Positions 1-11,300 of a DNA stretch of 64,000 bases are shown here, one piece after another. Every line of letters starts with the position of its first letter. Within the stretch, counting starts at the first letter, position 1. The notes below the pieces were generated by a model, which saw only the letters and a list, made by a program, of their open reading frames with translations, ran no database searches and was not told where the DNA came from. The translations under genes and the position numbers were made by a program. The stretch comes from Branchiostoma floridae. Taxonomy: Eukaryota > Chordata > Leptocardii > Amphioxiformes > Branchiostomatidae. The stretch lies in the NCBI RefSeq assembly GCF_000003815.2, contig NW_023365793.1, positions 186,111 to 250,110 on the forward strand, written 5' to 3'.

Positions 1-300
1 ATCAAATATGCAACTTTTGGGTCAAAAATCCTCAATTTGCTCTTCTGGGGCAAAAAGAGCATTTTTTCGCATAAAAAATTGATGTCGCGAAACGATGTCC
101 GATTTTCTTCAAACCAACTTTTTTGGGTGCGGAATAATTTTCTGACATGAAATATGCAACTTTTGGGTCAAAAAAGCTCAATTTGCTCTTCTGAGACAAA
201 AAGAGCACTATTTTCGCATAAAAAAGGGATGTCGCGAAATGATATCCGATTTTCTTCAAGCCAGCTTTATTGGGTGCGGAATAATTTTTTGACGTCACGC
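1..300. repeat. Two tandem copies of a ~147-bp unit
   Basis: The stretch starting AATATGCAACTTTTGGGTC near position 5 recurs near position 151. The rest of the unit follows in the same order in both copies: a GCTCTTCTG block, a TTTTCGCATAAAAAA block, and a GGGTGCGGAATAATTTT block. The copies differ by scattered substitutions. The first copy may continue to the left of the window. No coding sense is visible. Confidence 0.85.
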
Positions 301-699
301 AAGCGCAAGGGGTAGCCATGCAAAGCTAGAACTCGCGTTGTTAAAATAATGATGAATGATCTTTATTTGCACGTTCTTGCCCAAATGGGCCAAATGCAGT
401 ACTTAGTTACATGAAACGTTTTCTGTAAATCGTTACGTAACTTAGCTGTTATGAGCAGTGTCAGGGGAATAAAACAAAACAACTAAAACAACAGGTGAGG
501 TGAGATAAGGTGAAGAGGTCACCACTTGCAGATAAGGTATTTGGGTGGCATGGGCGGAGTAGGCCTTACACCAGGGGAGAGCGTGCTCTCCGAGAGGGTC
601 GGCTCCGGCTATTTTTGACGTGTCTGCCGGCAGACAAAAAGAAAACGGTACAAAATGAAAAGCCTGAATAAAAAAGAGTTCGTAAACCTCATACCTCCA

Positions 700-1015
700 T
701 GAAATATTCTGATTATGCAAATGACTTTCACATCTGCATAATGTATGCTTGCTTATGTACACCTTTCACTAACTTACACAGGTCACAGTGTTGACAGCCC
801 AATCATTTACTACACGTACTTAGAAGAATTAGGACACTTTCAAAGTAATTATGCAAATTAGGGATTTATTTGCATAATGAGTATCTGCCTAACTTCCGCC
901 TGTCACAAACTTCATACATAGCATGTATTTTAGTCCTGTATTGGAAAACACTGTAAATATAGATTTTCCTCATTAAGTATGCAAATTAAGTCCAAATTTG
1001 CATAATTTACACTTC
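700..1015. repeat. Three inverted pairs of ATGCAAAT / ATTTGCAT
   Basis: Three short hairpin-forming pairs lie about 133 bp apart, near 711-742, 849-880 and 978-1007. Each has a TTATGCAAAT-like left half and an ATTTGCATAA-like right half with a loop of roughly 10-15 bases. The core is identical to the POU octamer, but the regular spacing looks more like a repeat element than a promoter. The rest of 320-2090 holds no supported gene. Confidence 0.6.
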
Positions 1016-2084
1016 ATTTGGTACATCTCTGCCACAGGTACCTGCAGACCAGATATCATGAAAATCCATGATTCCTATGTTCTATTATGCTCCTTGGAAT
1101 ATTTTGACAAAAACGCTCCTGCAGTTCCAGAGCAAGCAGCTAGGTGGCCCAAACATACACCACTTCTTCCTTATATCAAAAGCTATCTACCGTAAAAAAA
1201 AATCAAGACCATAGCATGTCCACGTAAAAGATACAAAAAATCAAAGTTCTGCTGCAGTAGCAAGGTCACACACCAGGGGGTCCAAAATTGACCTTGACCT
1301 TCGTCTTTCCAACCCCTACCCACATACTAAATATCATCGTAGTCCATCAAGAGGTTCTCAAGTTATGATGACCACAAATATCCGGAAACACAAACACACA
1401 GACACACACACTCAAAACTATACCTCCATTTTTTCATGGAGGTAAAAACGCCCAAACACACGTCAAAAACAACCATAGCCGAACATCTACTTGAAGAGTA
1501 GGAAGAGTACGGGGGTAATTGTCTTCTCGGGTATGCAGCGTTGGTATTTTTGATCCAACACGAAGCTGGGAGACAACTTCCAGACGAATATGTATACAAT
1601 ACATTCTGACTGAGTTTATTGTTTTTTACAGTGAGGGAACCGTTGTGGCGGGCGCGGGCATAGAGCGCGTTGCAGGCCCGAGCTTTAAGCGCGCCTGTCT
1701 CAACTACTAGTATTTCCCCCGTTAGAGATCTCAGGGATTTGGCCATTTACTTGAGCCGTATCGGCCTGTTTCTTTCTGCCCTTTCAAGATTTCGCCGCGC
1801 CGCTAGAGTTTTTTAGCCGGCCGGGAGCGTGTTAACTAAATCCAAGCCCGTAGAAAACTACCCCGGCGCGCGCTTATCAACTGGACGGGCGGGCCCACTC
1901 TCATCACATTAAAGATGGGAACAAGCTCCAGATGGTATGGTTACCAGGCTACCACAAAGAAGGATGGCAAAATTTCAATCTCAAACGTGCGATCTAGATC
2001 CCTACCAGGGGTTAAGAAGTTGAGACGGGCGGGGATAGAGCGCTGAAGGCCCGAGCAAAAGCAATCTAAGCCACGATATTCCGC

Positions 2085-2240
2085 TGAACCACAGCCTACC
2101 ACACCCCGCACAGGAGTGTTGCGTTTGCCGTAGTCCGCCTCAGTCCTATTTTACCGCAGAACCACAGCTAACTACAGCCTACCACACCCCGTACATGAGT
2201 GTTGCGTTTGGCGTGGCCCGTCTCAGTTCAGTTCAGTTCC
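2085..2240. repeat. Short tandem repeat, first locus of an ACCACAGC..CCGTACAGGAGTG unit
   Basis: Two degenerate copies of an 80-100 bp unit contain ACCACAGCCTACCACACCCC followed by GAGTGTTGCGTTTG. The same unit recurs at 4110-4460. Confidence 0.7.
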
Positions 2241-2244
2241 GTTT

Positions 2245-3700
2245 ATTTGAGTCCAACTTGCATGTGCACTGTACAAACAGGCACATGAAATCTGTTGGCC
2301 CACATACAGGGGCGATGCACTACCGTATAATACAAGATAGTACACAGGTAGGATTAAAATCGCTTAATATACAATTAATATACAATACAAGATAATACAC
2401 ATGTAGTATTAAATCCACTTAATATACAATTTTCAATAAAATTAAGATAACATATACATTATAAAATATGCTATACAGTACAGCTTTTTGAGTAGAGTTT
2501 CAGTGCACGGGGCAAGAAATACTGGGCTTGCCTTTTTGTACTACTGAAAGAGGAGGTGGGATGTTTAGGACGTCGCAGGTTGTAGTTGTAGTTGCGGTAG
2601 ATATAAACTCATGTAGAGGACTGCCATCATCTTTAAGTATGTTTTGAATGGTTCGTAATGTTGACTGATCTTGCCTCATCTCAGGCAGTTTAAGGCCTGT
2701 GACACCTGCGGATTGTCCAGTCGAGCGGTTATATGCCCGTAACTTTTGATGTAACTATCTGTTTTTAACAAAATTTGGCCAGTTGACGTAACTCACGCGT
2801 ATTCAAAATATGATCGACACGGAAATTGCGGATCATGAAAATTTTGGGTAGAAAAATCATATTTTTGGTAAAAAATGTAATGTTATTAAAATGGGTCTGT
2901 GCCCACTATGAAATTACTGTCTTACTGAGTCATATTTCCTGGAGTAATAGATTATATCTCTGCGATATCTAATGTGCCCGGGCCTTTTGCCGCTTTACAT
3001 CGGTAAGGCTACATTTTCGGGCAAAAACAGAATTTTTTGACAATTTTTGGGTATTTTTCGTACAAATATCAATACAGCCACGGAAATCAAAGATATTGCA
3101 AGAAGGCCCGCTTGATTTCTGAAGGTCTTAGGCTTGATGAACCTAAATCTGCACAAAACTCGTAATAAAACTGGTGCCCTGATGTGGGCAGGAGCTGACG
3201 AAACACTACTTACCCTACAAGAACTCCGCCCAAGTAAGACATGTTTGACTGTAAGTAACATTAACCGATGGTAAAATATAAATGCTTTATGTCTGTATCT
3301 GTTAAATCGCTGTTGTATCAATGCGAAATTTCGCAAGCAGTTAGCCTTATAAGGCATCAGTCAACTGTCATACAATCATTTTGGGCTAGAAATATCGATT
3401 TATAGCATTATTTTGCTGTTTCCTTGAAGTATGAGCGCCTCGCTGTTTTCCCGCCACTCCACACCCCGGGAGGTCGGAACGCATGTTCGGACTGTACCAC
3501 TTGAAGATCTCGCGGGGGTGCCTTTTTGTTAACCGCTTCTAGTTATGTCGATATTTGATAAATACTAGATCAATACTTTTAACACTCAACATAAATAAGT
3601 CTTTAAAAAGTAGTTAGTGTAACCCATACATTGTAAGTTCTTGTTTTCGCAATGTAACATTAGGTACTGACATTGGACCGTTCTAAAAACGCTGCGGCCC
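2245..3700. other. No supported gene
   Basis: AT-rich non-coding sequence. No open frame here has domain character or usable splice signals, and no clear repeat was found. Confidence 0.5.
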
Positions 3701-3717
3701 GGCGGGGTTACCTGAGG

Positions 3718-4010
3718 TCACGCAGTGGTTCGGATTTCATGTTCGACCAAAATTGTCACAGGCCTTAAAGTGCCCGAGATGGAGAGGGAAGGCAAGGACT
3801 CTACAGGTATCCCAATAATCTTATAACAACGCTTTTGGATGCCCTCGAGCGAATGGAAAAGGTGATTAGGTAGCCCTCCCCACACTGGACTGGCATACTC
3901 TAACAAGGGACGAATAAATATCAAGTAAATGCGTGTAAGCACATCAGTTGACAGTCCAGCCTTCTTAGCTACAGTTAAGTACATGTAGTACATTCTTGGA
4001 CGAGCTTTTG
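3718..4010 (-). pseudogene. LINE reverse transcriptase C-terminal fragment
   Basis: About 95 codons on the minus strand read like the region just after the palm of a CR1/L2/Rex-type LINE reverse transcriptase. Two stretches show this: LIFIRPLLEYASPVWGGLP and IQKRCYKIIGIP, matching the family pattern IRP-LEYA-PVW followed by QKR-IIG. Neither the catalytic box nor the endonuclease is present, so this is a short remnant. The exact clade cannot be settled from so little sequence. Confidence 0.75.
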
Positions 4011-4109
4011 ACAGCGAGAAATTTGAATGAAGTGACACGTTGTATCTGTAGGACAGCTATTGCCAGATAGGGTGGATTGGGAACATTTTCCTTTTTCTCA
4101 GTCCTTTTT

Positions 4110-4460
4110 CTCAGCCCTGTTTTACTGCAGAACCACATGTTACCACAGGCTACCACGGTGTACCACGACCCGTACAGGAGTGTTGCGTTTGCCGTATCCC
4201 GTCTCAGTCCCGTTTTACCGCAGAACCACAGCTCGTAGTTCCGCAGCTTACCATCGTGTACCACACCCCCGTACAGTAGTGCTGCCCGTTTCAGTACGGC
4301 ATAATCACAGCTTACCACAGCCTACCATCTGTACATATCCCTTATAGGAGTGTTGCATTTGCCTTAGGCCGTCCCTGTCCATTATTACCACACATCCACA
4401 GCTTTACATACCCTACCACATGTACCACTCCCCGTACAGGCGTGCTGCGTTATCCGTGGC
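4110..4460. repeat. Tandem repeat, second locus of the 80-100 bp unit
   Basis: Four or so degenerate copies of TTTTACCGCAGAACCACAGC ... CCGTACAGGAGTGTTGCG follow one another, matching 2085-2240. The spread over two loci flanking a LINE fragment suggests one array split by insertion, or two independent copies. Confidence 0.7.
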
Positions 4461-4469
4461 CCGTCTTGG

Positions 4470-5290
4470 TAAAGCTATCACACGTACCACTGATAACACA
4501 CACCCGAACAAGAGCTACCAGACCTTCCTGTCGCACAGGACGTCTATTGGACGCCTTATGTACCATCGAGCAGTAGTTCTCTATGAATAGGTACACATTT
4601 CCCGCAATTTCGTGATAAGTCATGTTTGCACAGGGGTGCTTGTTGTCTTCGGGCCGTGTCCGCGTAGACATCGTGTGTCCTGGTGCAAAATTTCCGTGTA
4701 ATATGTGGACATCGTAACCTGAAATTTTGTATATATATAAAGATTAACAGTTTATTAATGTGTAGTGATGACTATTTCCACGTAGTACAGAAAGTTTGTC
4801 TTTAAACCACGAGAGTTTTCGTCCTACAACGTAGCGATGTTTTTCGTCTCTGTATCACATGTCGACAATTTTACGCAACGCAGTCAGCGCGTGCACTGAA
4901 GTTAGGTTCTCTATTAATCAAAACACTTTTGCATTTGGCAATTAAACTTAGAATACGTTTGCATATGTAGGCTCTTGTTTTTTCGGTAGCTCAACATGCT
5001 AGCAGTGTTGATTTCTTTATTTTCTTCAAGCCGATACTATAGAGTAGCTATACGTGTTCTCCGGAGTAAAAAGAAAAAAACCTCCTCCGGAGTAAAAAAA
5101 AAACTGCTCCGGAGTATGCTCCAAAGTAAGCGAGTAAGTATTTGTTGTTGTAAGTATGTATATTTGTCATGTACGTACGAACGCTGTTAAAAAACAAGTT
5201 ACAGAGAATTGCGGTCGGAGGCCATCTGGTCTTCGGACTCAATTAGAACAGTTATAATTGTTCTTACATGTGAACTGTATTATGTTAACA
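4470..5290. other. No supported gene; CTCCGGAGT repeats
   Basis: No exon is recognised. Near 5058-5122 the palindrome CTCCGGAG occurs three times, separated by A-rich runs. Any upstream exons of the VWDE-like gene were not found here. Confidence 0.4.
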
Positions 5291-5291
5291 G

Positions 5292-5357
5292 GTGACAGGG
5301 TGCAGTGTTCTGCAGGGACAAGCTCTATAAACGGCGATGGGTACAGTCCTTGTGCAA
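5292..5357 (+). CDS. Exon: cysteine-rich GCC2/GCC3-like module
   Basis: A 66-nt exon with phase 1 at both ends, followed by GTAAGT. It encodes a single short ephrin-receptor-like cysteine motif (C-SAGT-S-NG-SPC). Symmetric phase-1 exons of this type are commonly shuffled in extracellular proteins. An alternative acceptor 7 nt downstream would change the entry phase to 2. Confidence 0.65.
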
Positions 5358-8300
5358 GTAAGTTTTCGGGGAGATGGCATAGCTCAGAATTTCTATTTTC
5401 TTTATGCTATTCATGGTCAACACGTTTGTGTTCATGACGTTGTTATATGCTGTAATAAATCGGCATGGTGTTGTTGTAACAGCTGAAAACATCAGAATGT
5501 TCTGAACATGGAAGGAAGTAACATATCCAGCAATGTTTGTACTTTTAGCTCATTTCCCTATCTTCGACAACGTCCAATTGGAGGGTCCAACCATATCGCA
5601 TGACAGACCAGGATATTTCCACTTTGAGTGCGTCGTCACTTTCGACCCAGATTTTGAAGCAGAAAAGGACCAAGCCAGGTTCACTTTCCGCTGGATCGTG
5701 GACACGGACCATGACGGAGGGGAGACGGAAATCGAGCAAGTCACTCATGATGGACGGACACTGCGTTCAAAGATACACAGTGATAAGCTCCAGGGGCATA
5801 TTGGAAAAAGTGTTAGTGTAGCTATATGCCCGTTGTGATATATTTTATAAACGCTGTCAGTTGGTATCGGTCGCTATAATGGACTTTGCAGATATTGTGG
5901 CAATAGAAATCTATATCAACACGGAGGTAAAACTCAAGTCTGCACTAGTATACTAGGCTCCAAAAGTTGCTGATAAAAAAGACATTTTCCAAATAGGCCA
6001 AATAATGTGCTGGGGGAATTAGCTAAGTACAGCTGGAATCCCTAGATTAGCTAGCTCCTCTCGTATGCCTAATTCGGTCTATTCTGCCAATTTAAGCCCT
6101 ATATCAGCCCTGTAATAGAAATTAAGGACTGGAGTATTACTCTTTTTTCGAGTGAGGATATAGAATTATAAAATTTATTTAGAAAACATGACTTTCTTTT
6201 TTGATTATTTGATATAAGTTTGAGAACTTAGCCCACTGGTTTCATGAACGGGTCTATTTCCGCTGCTGTTCCTGTACAGGTGCGGTGCGATGTGCAGTCC
6301 AAATGGCGGCATAGCGCACTTCTGAGTCCGGTCATGTCTTCAGTTCCCTATTATATAGGAATTCAGGTAAGACGCCATTTTATATAATGCAGATGATTTT
6401 ATATGTATACTAAATGAAAGCATGTTAATGGAATATTCTAAATGGAGATGTGTAAAAGACAGCATGCCGGCTTGTGCTCAATGAAAACAAAACTATAAGA
6501 AATGCCCTTCCGTATTTGCTGTGGATTCGCTCGCCCATCTCACGGCAGACGGATCCTAGGAAATACCTTTACCGTATTTTCTATGGATTCGTTACCCACC
6601 TCACGGCAGGCGGATCCATATTAAATGCCATCAAAATTAATTCAAGGCTCAGCTTGAAAGTTCATCTGAGTTGTTCTTTGTCATTCTTGACAAAATTTAA
6701 CTGTAATTTCATCGACGACTCGATTCGATTCGTCGGAAGTTATAGTTCAACTTCATCCAGAACAATTTAAGATTTCTTGGACAATGCTACTGAAAATTAC
6801 GTCAGAAACGTAATATTTACTATACACGGCAGTGTTACTAACAAAATCGGCTCATATATTTCGTATGTAATGGGCTATACTTCTTGCTACGACTAGCTGC
6901 AGTAGATAGCCGTGGCTAGAAGTATGGCCCACAACATACCCAATATTTAGCTAGAGGTTAAAAGTTTGGCCCAATACCTACGCAGTAGTGGGTCATGCTT
7001 CTAGCTACGACTGTGCAGCTGGTCGTACTTTTATAGCTAGAAGTATTACCCACTACATACTCAATAGATACGCCGACTTTGTTGTCAATACGTTAAATTC
7101 CGGCCACAAATAAGTTGACTTTATTCTAATCGATGCATGTGAAAATTTTGATAATACGGTAGAATATTTGATTTCAACTTAATTTCCACCAACTCTGAAG
7201 AATAACTTGTCTGCTATGAAGGCTATATCTAAATTTAGAGAGGTGTGTGCATATCCTTGGGTTATTGGAAGGTATATGCAAAGCAATTTATGATTCCGGG
7301 TTAGTCTTTTACATACGTTGGTACCTTTCTAGCTGTTATTGATTGAAATATTATATTTTGGGTGGCATTTAGGTGTCTGTGTGTATAAGACCAGTATGAA
7401 TCTCAAACGCCACAACCACCCATAATTTCAGATTGCCGCTCGGATTAACAGTCCTGGTTCTAGTGACACACATTAAGTTAAGATTAAGAAAAAAAAATCA
7501 AGCAATAGTTTACACTGGTGTTTTGAACTGTAATAGTTTTGCACGAAACAATCGTATATACCAGCATAGTTTTGGCACGCTTCATGGCAGCTGTACACTA
7601 CCCGCTCTAATATGTGAATTGCTTCTTGCGTTGCTGTGAATGATTTCTGGCGGATACGATAATTCGTCTTCTGAAAGACATTCTTAATCATTATTGCCTC
7701 TGTTAATGCCGAAATCTGGGGGCGGAATTCCCGGTATATATTCCTTCCGGCGTTTTCCCAGTTAAAAATCGCGAATTGACCTTCCCCGTAGCCCTAACCC
7801 CCAACACACACCAGCAACTTACGCAAATGCCCCCAGAGAGGCATAAATGAGGTTATTATGTTGGTATGCCTTGAAATGGAAATGATTTGATTTTAGGCCC
7901 GCTAACGGCTTGTTACGTTGCTGCAGTGGAACTAACGGGATTGATATCTCGAGTTACATATTATGCAAATAAAGACCTAATTTACACATTCGTGAGAAAA
8001 TGCTATTGTCTCAATGTAGAAAATGGCGGGAATTTCGTACGCGTGTCATTTGGAAGTTGTGTACAGGCGAACATCACTGAACATTTATTATGCAAAAGAG
8101 AATATATTTTGCATAGATTATTAAATATGTAATCAAAGCCTTCTTTGTACATCTGTTTTTTGCGTGGAGATTATCAATAATCTGATTCATGCAAGGTTTT
8201 CATTTGCATAATTAATGCCAAACAATTACTATACCAGTTGTAAAGGTGAAATCATTTGGCGAAGGTATTGGGTCGTGGAGCTCTAGTTGACAAAGTTTCT

Positions 8301-11300
8301 TTCGCGCTCAGTTGTATATATTAGGGATATTGAACATGATTTAAGAGCTCATAATTTAATTCTTTTTTCATTCTCTGAAGCTGGAGTTGAACGAAGAAGG
8401 CACCATTTATACCACAGTGTCAGTGGCTGTAGTGTCGACGATCCCCATCGTCTGTAGACAGATTGGCAACTGCATGCTGCCTATCGAGCTTTCGACAGAA
8501 TCACAAGGTATTGCTTTCATACTATCATAGTTACAGTTTATATATTTCTCTTTATTTCTCTTTGTGTGCATTTGTGAATGTGACAGAAATCGCTAGCCCC
8601 AAAACGTTCTATACATCCTATTCACAGATAGAAATAACCACATGTTTGCACTTGGGTGAGAAATAATGCGCAGTGTCCGGCCGAGGGGTACAGTATAGAT
8701 GGCACGTCAGGAACCTCTTAATTTAATGGGTACGCCAACTCAGTAACGTAGATGTTACATTACACAATTAGTGACGCACTGTGTTGTATTAAAAGTTTTT
8801 TTATTCTAACAAATATGGAATATTTGACAGAACTACATTTTACATTGACTAGCAAATATAGAATGTTTAATCTCAAACTTCATGGCAACAGAGCTATAAG
8901 CATACTACCTGCACTCCCTTGGTAAGCTCGACTTAATCGCGGCGAACTACCATAATTTTCTCTGACATTTTTTGGTTCTGGTTTGATTAGGATCTTCATT
9001 AGTCATATGCGTTACTATTCTTCCTGTACGGATGTTTGCCATGCTCCATCTTGGTGATTTGTAGTGAATTACCTATTCCAGAGGAAAGGACTCATACCAT
9101 CGCACACCGGGGCATGCCCCTACTACTTTTCTAAAGGCGTGGTGGGCTCTTTAACCCTATTTAAACCGGGGCGTGGGGGTTGAGGTCCGTGCCAACTATT
9201 ATGTGGCATAACGCCTGAACAGCTTACGCTAGAGCTAATCTCCAAGCAGATCCTACGGTGCCATAAGATAGTATCAAAGCTGGCCAAGGAGTATAGCCGG
9301 CCACATGGAGTCAAACGGCACCGGAGATTTGCCTTTACAGGAACAGGGAGGAGCATTTCTATTGAATAAAGGTGTCTCTGCCCCTCCCTGTGCCATATTA
9401 ACAGCTGCACGAATATCCGAGGTGCTAATGATTTTACGAGCAATTTACATCTTTATTGGGACAACTTCATTGACCCGCGCACATCCCTGTAGGAGATCCG
9501 CGCCAAACAGAAGGAGGGCAATTAACACCTTCTCAGCAAGCACAGTTTGATTAGGCAACAATTAAATCTTAATAGCCTTTCGTGAAGCCGAATGAATGCA
9601 GATCATACGGTGGGTTTGATACTTAATTACGCCACCGTGGATCTGGTTGGAGATTACGCTAGAGCCACCAACATAGTAAATTTAGTTGGTAACAATTTTA
9701 CAAAGTTCAGAAAAGCTTTTTGAAATATTTTTGTGTTGCCATGGCAAAAAAATTATCGACAGGCTTTTTTTAGAGAATCGCTTATTTAGTTCCTTAAAAT
9801 GTATTTTTCCGGTTTTCTTGCTACATTATGGCTATTTTATTGCATTTATAAAATTGTCCGTAATTGACACCATTTTTTTTTTTCATTTTTCCAGTCATCT
9901 TTCCAGTTTACATTTTATATCATCGTCTGGAAATTGGTGGTCATATAATAAGTCGTTTAGGACTTACAAGAGTTTCAAACGCGATCCTCGCTTTGACGAT
10001 GTACCCTTAGAAGTTTGGTTACACCTTAAGTGACATGTACAGCGTCAATTTTGACCTTGTTCTGAATGTTTGTATTATCTTGATATGCCAAAATGTTAAT
10101 ATAAACAGAGGAGACTATAGTTCCTTAACCGGCGTATTCTATTTTTCCTACTAAGAAGACATTATATTTGGGATGCTGTTTCCGATCCTAAATATTTGTG
10201 GTCTACAAATAAGAAGTGAGGACTGGGATCCTGTAACTAAAACAGCAACGACGGTGTACAATTTGCTGGCTGTGCGGGACATGGTTAACGATGGAGATAA
10301 GACCTTCCTACTAAAGTTCGAGGCCTTTCACCCCGTATTCATGACGACTCCGAATAACGGTCTGTGGAGAGGCTACCAGATCCCTCCTTTACTGGTGAGG
10401 TTTTTTTTTTAATTGCGGAGGATTTTACGTGTTAGAAGTTCAGATACCTCCACATGACAGAGAGATGAACATACACACTTAAGTACAAATGCACAATCTT
10501 ACATATAGAAACATTACAAGGTGCACTGCCTAAACCTATTCTATTAATGCTTAGTGTTAGGTTTTGGCAGCGGGTGCCCACAAGCAATTTTTGAAAATGT
10601 CATGCTATTTATTTTCCTTAAAGAACAACGAATTCTTATAATAATCAGACTTGTTTCAAATATAATTTACTTCACAATAGTATTTCTTTCGAAGAAAAAT
10701 AGACAGCTCAAAAATATATCACTTTTCTATTATACCAGAACAAAGTACATGTATATCACTGTAGAACTTTCTCCCTGATTTACAGATACGCACAGGGAAT
10801 TATCCACAAGCATCGTGCAGTTCAACGGGTAACACAATGTACACTGTGTGAGTAAGCGCACCTCGATTTTCTAACACACAATTCTTGTCTGTTATCACTA
10901 TCTAATAATTATCAAAAACTTTACCACCGATAGCATCAGATGTCTTATGAACAAAATATCAAATGAAATCATGGATAGAAATAAATGGAGATATAAGCGA
11001 GCTACACTGCACCACTAAAGACGGGTTGCTAATCATAGGCACTGATTTGGACACGAATTCCCCCGTGGCACTCATTAATGTTGATTATAATCACACCAAA
11101 CTCGTAAGTTGTATTCCTATACTACCGTATATTGTAACGATACTGGCACCGTTGCAATATTGACACACATTGTACAGTTTTTTAAAATCTTATTTATCTT
11201 TTATTATGGCCATTAAATGATAACGTGGCATTTATAGGCCAGTGTGGACTTGTCTTAACGATTTCAGTTTTGTTGATAGGTCCTTTGGCCAATACGATAT

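Noticed and set aside
5545-5821. Overlapping frames at the second VWDE-like exon
   Set aside because: Only the frame entering at 5549 in phase 1 connects to both neighbours.
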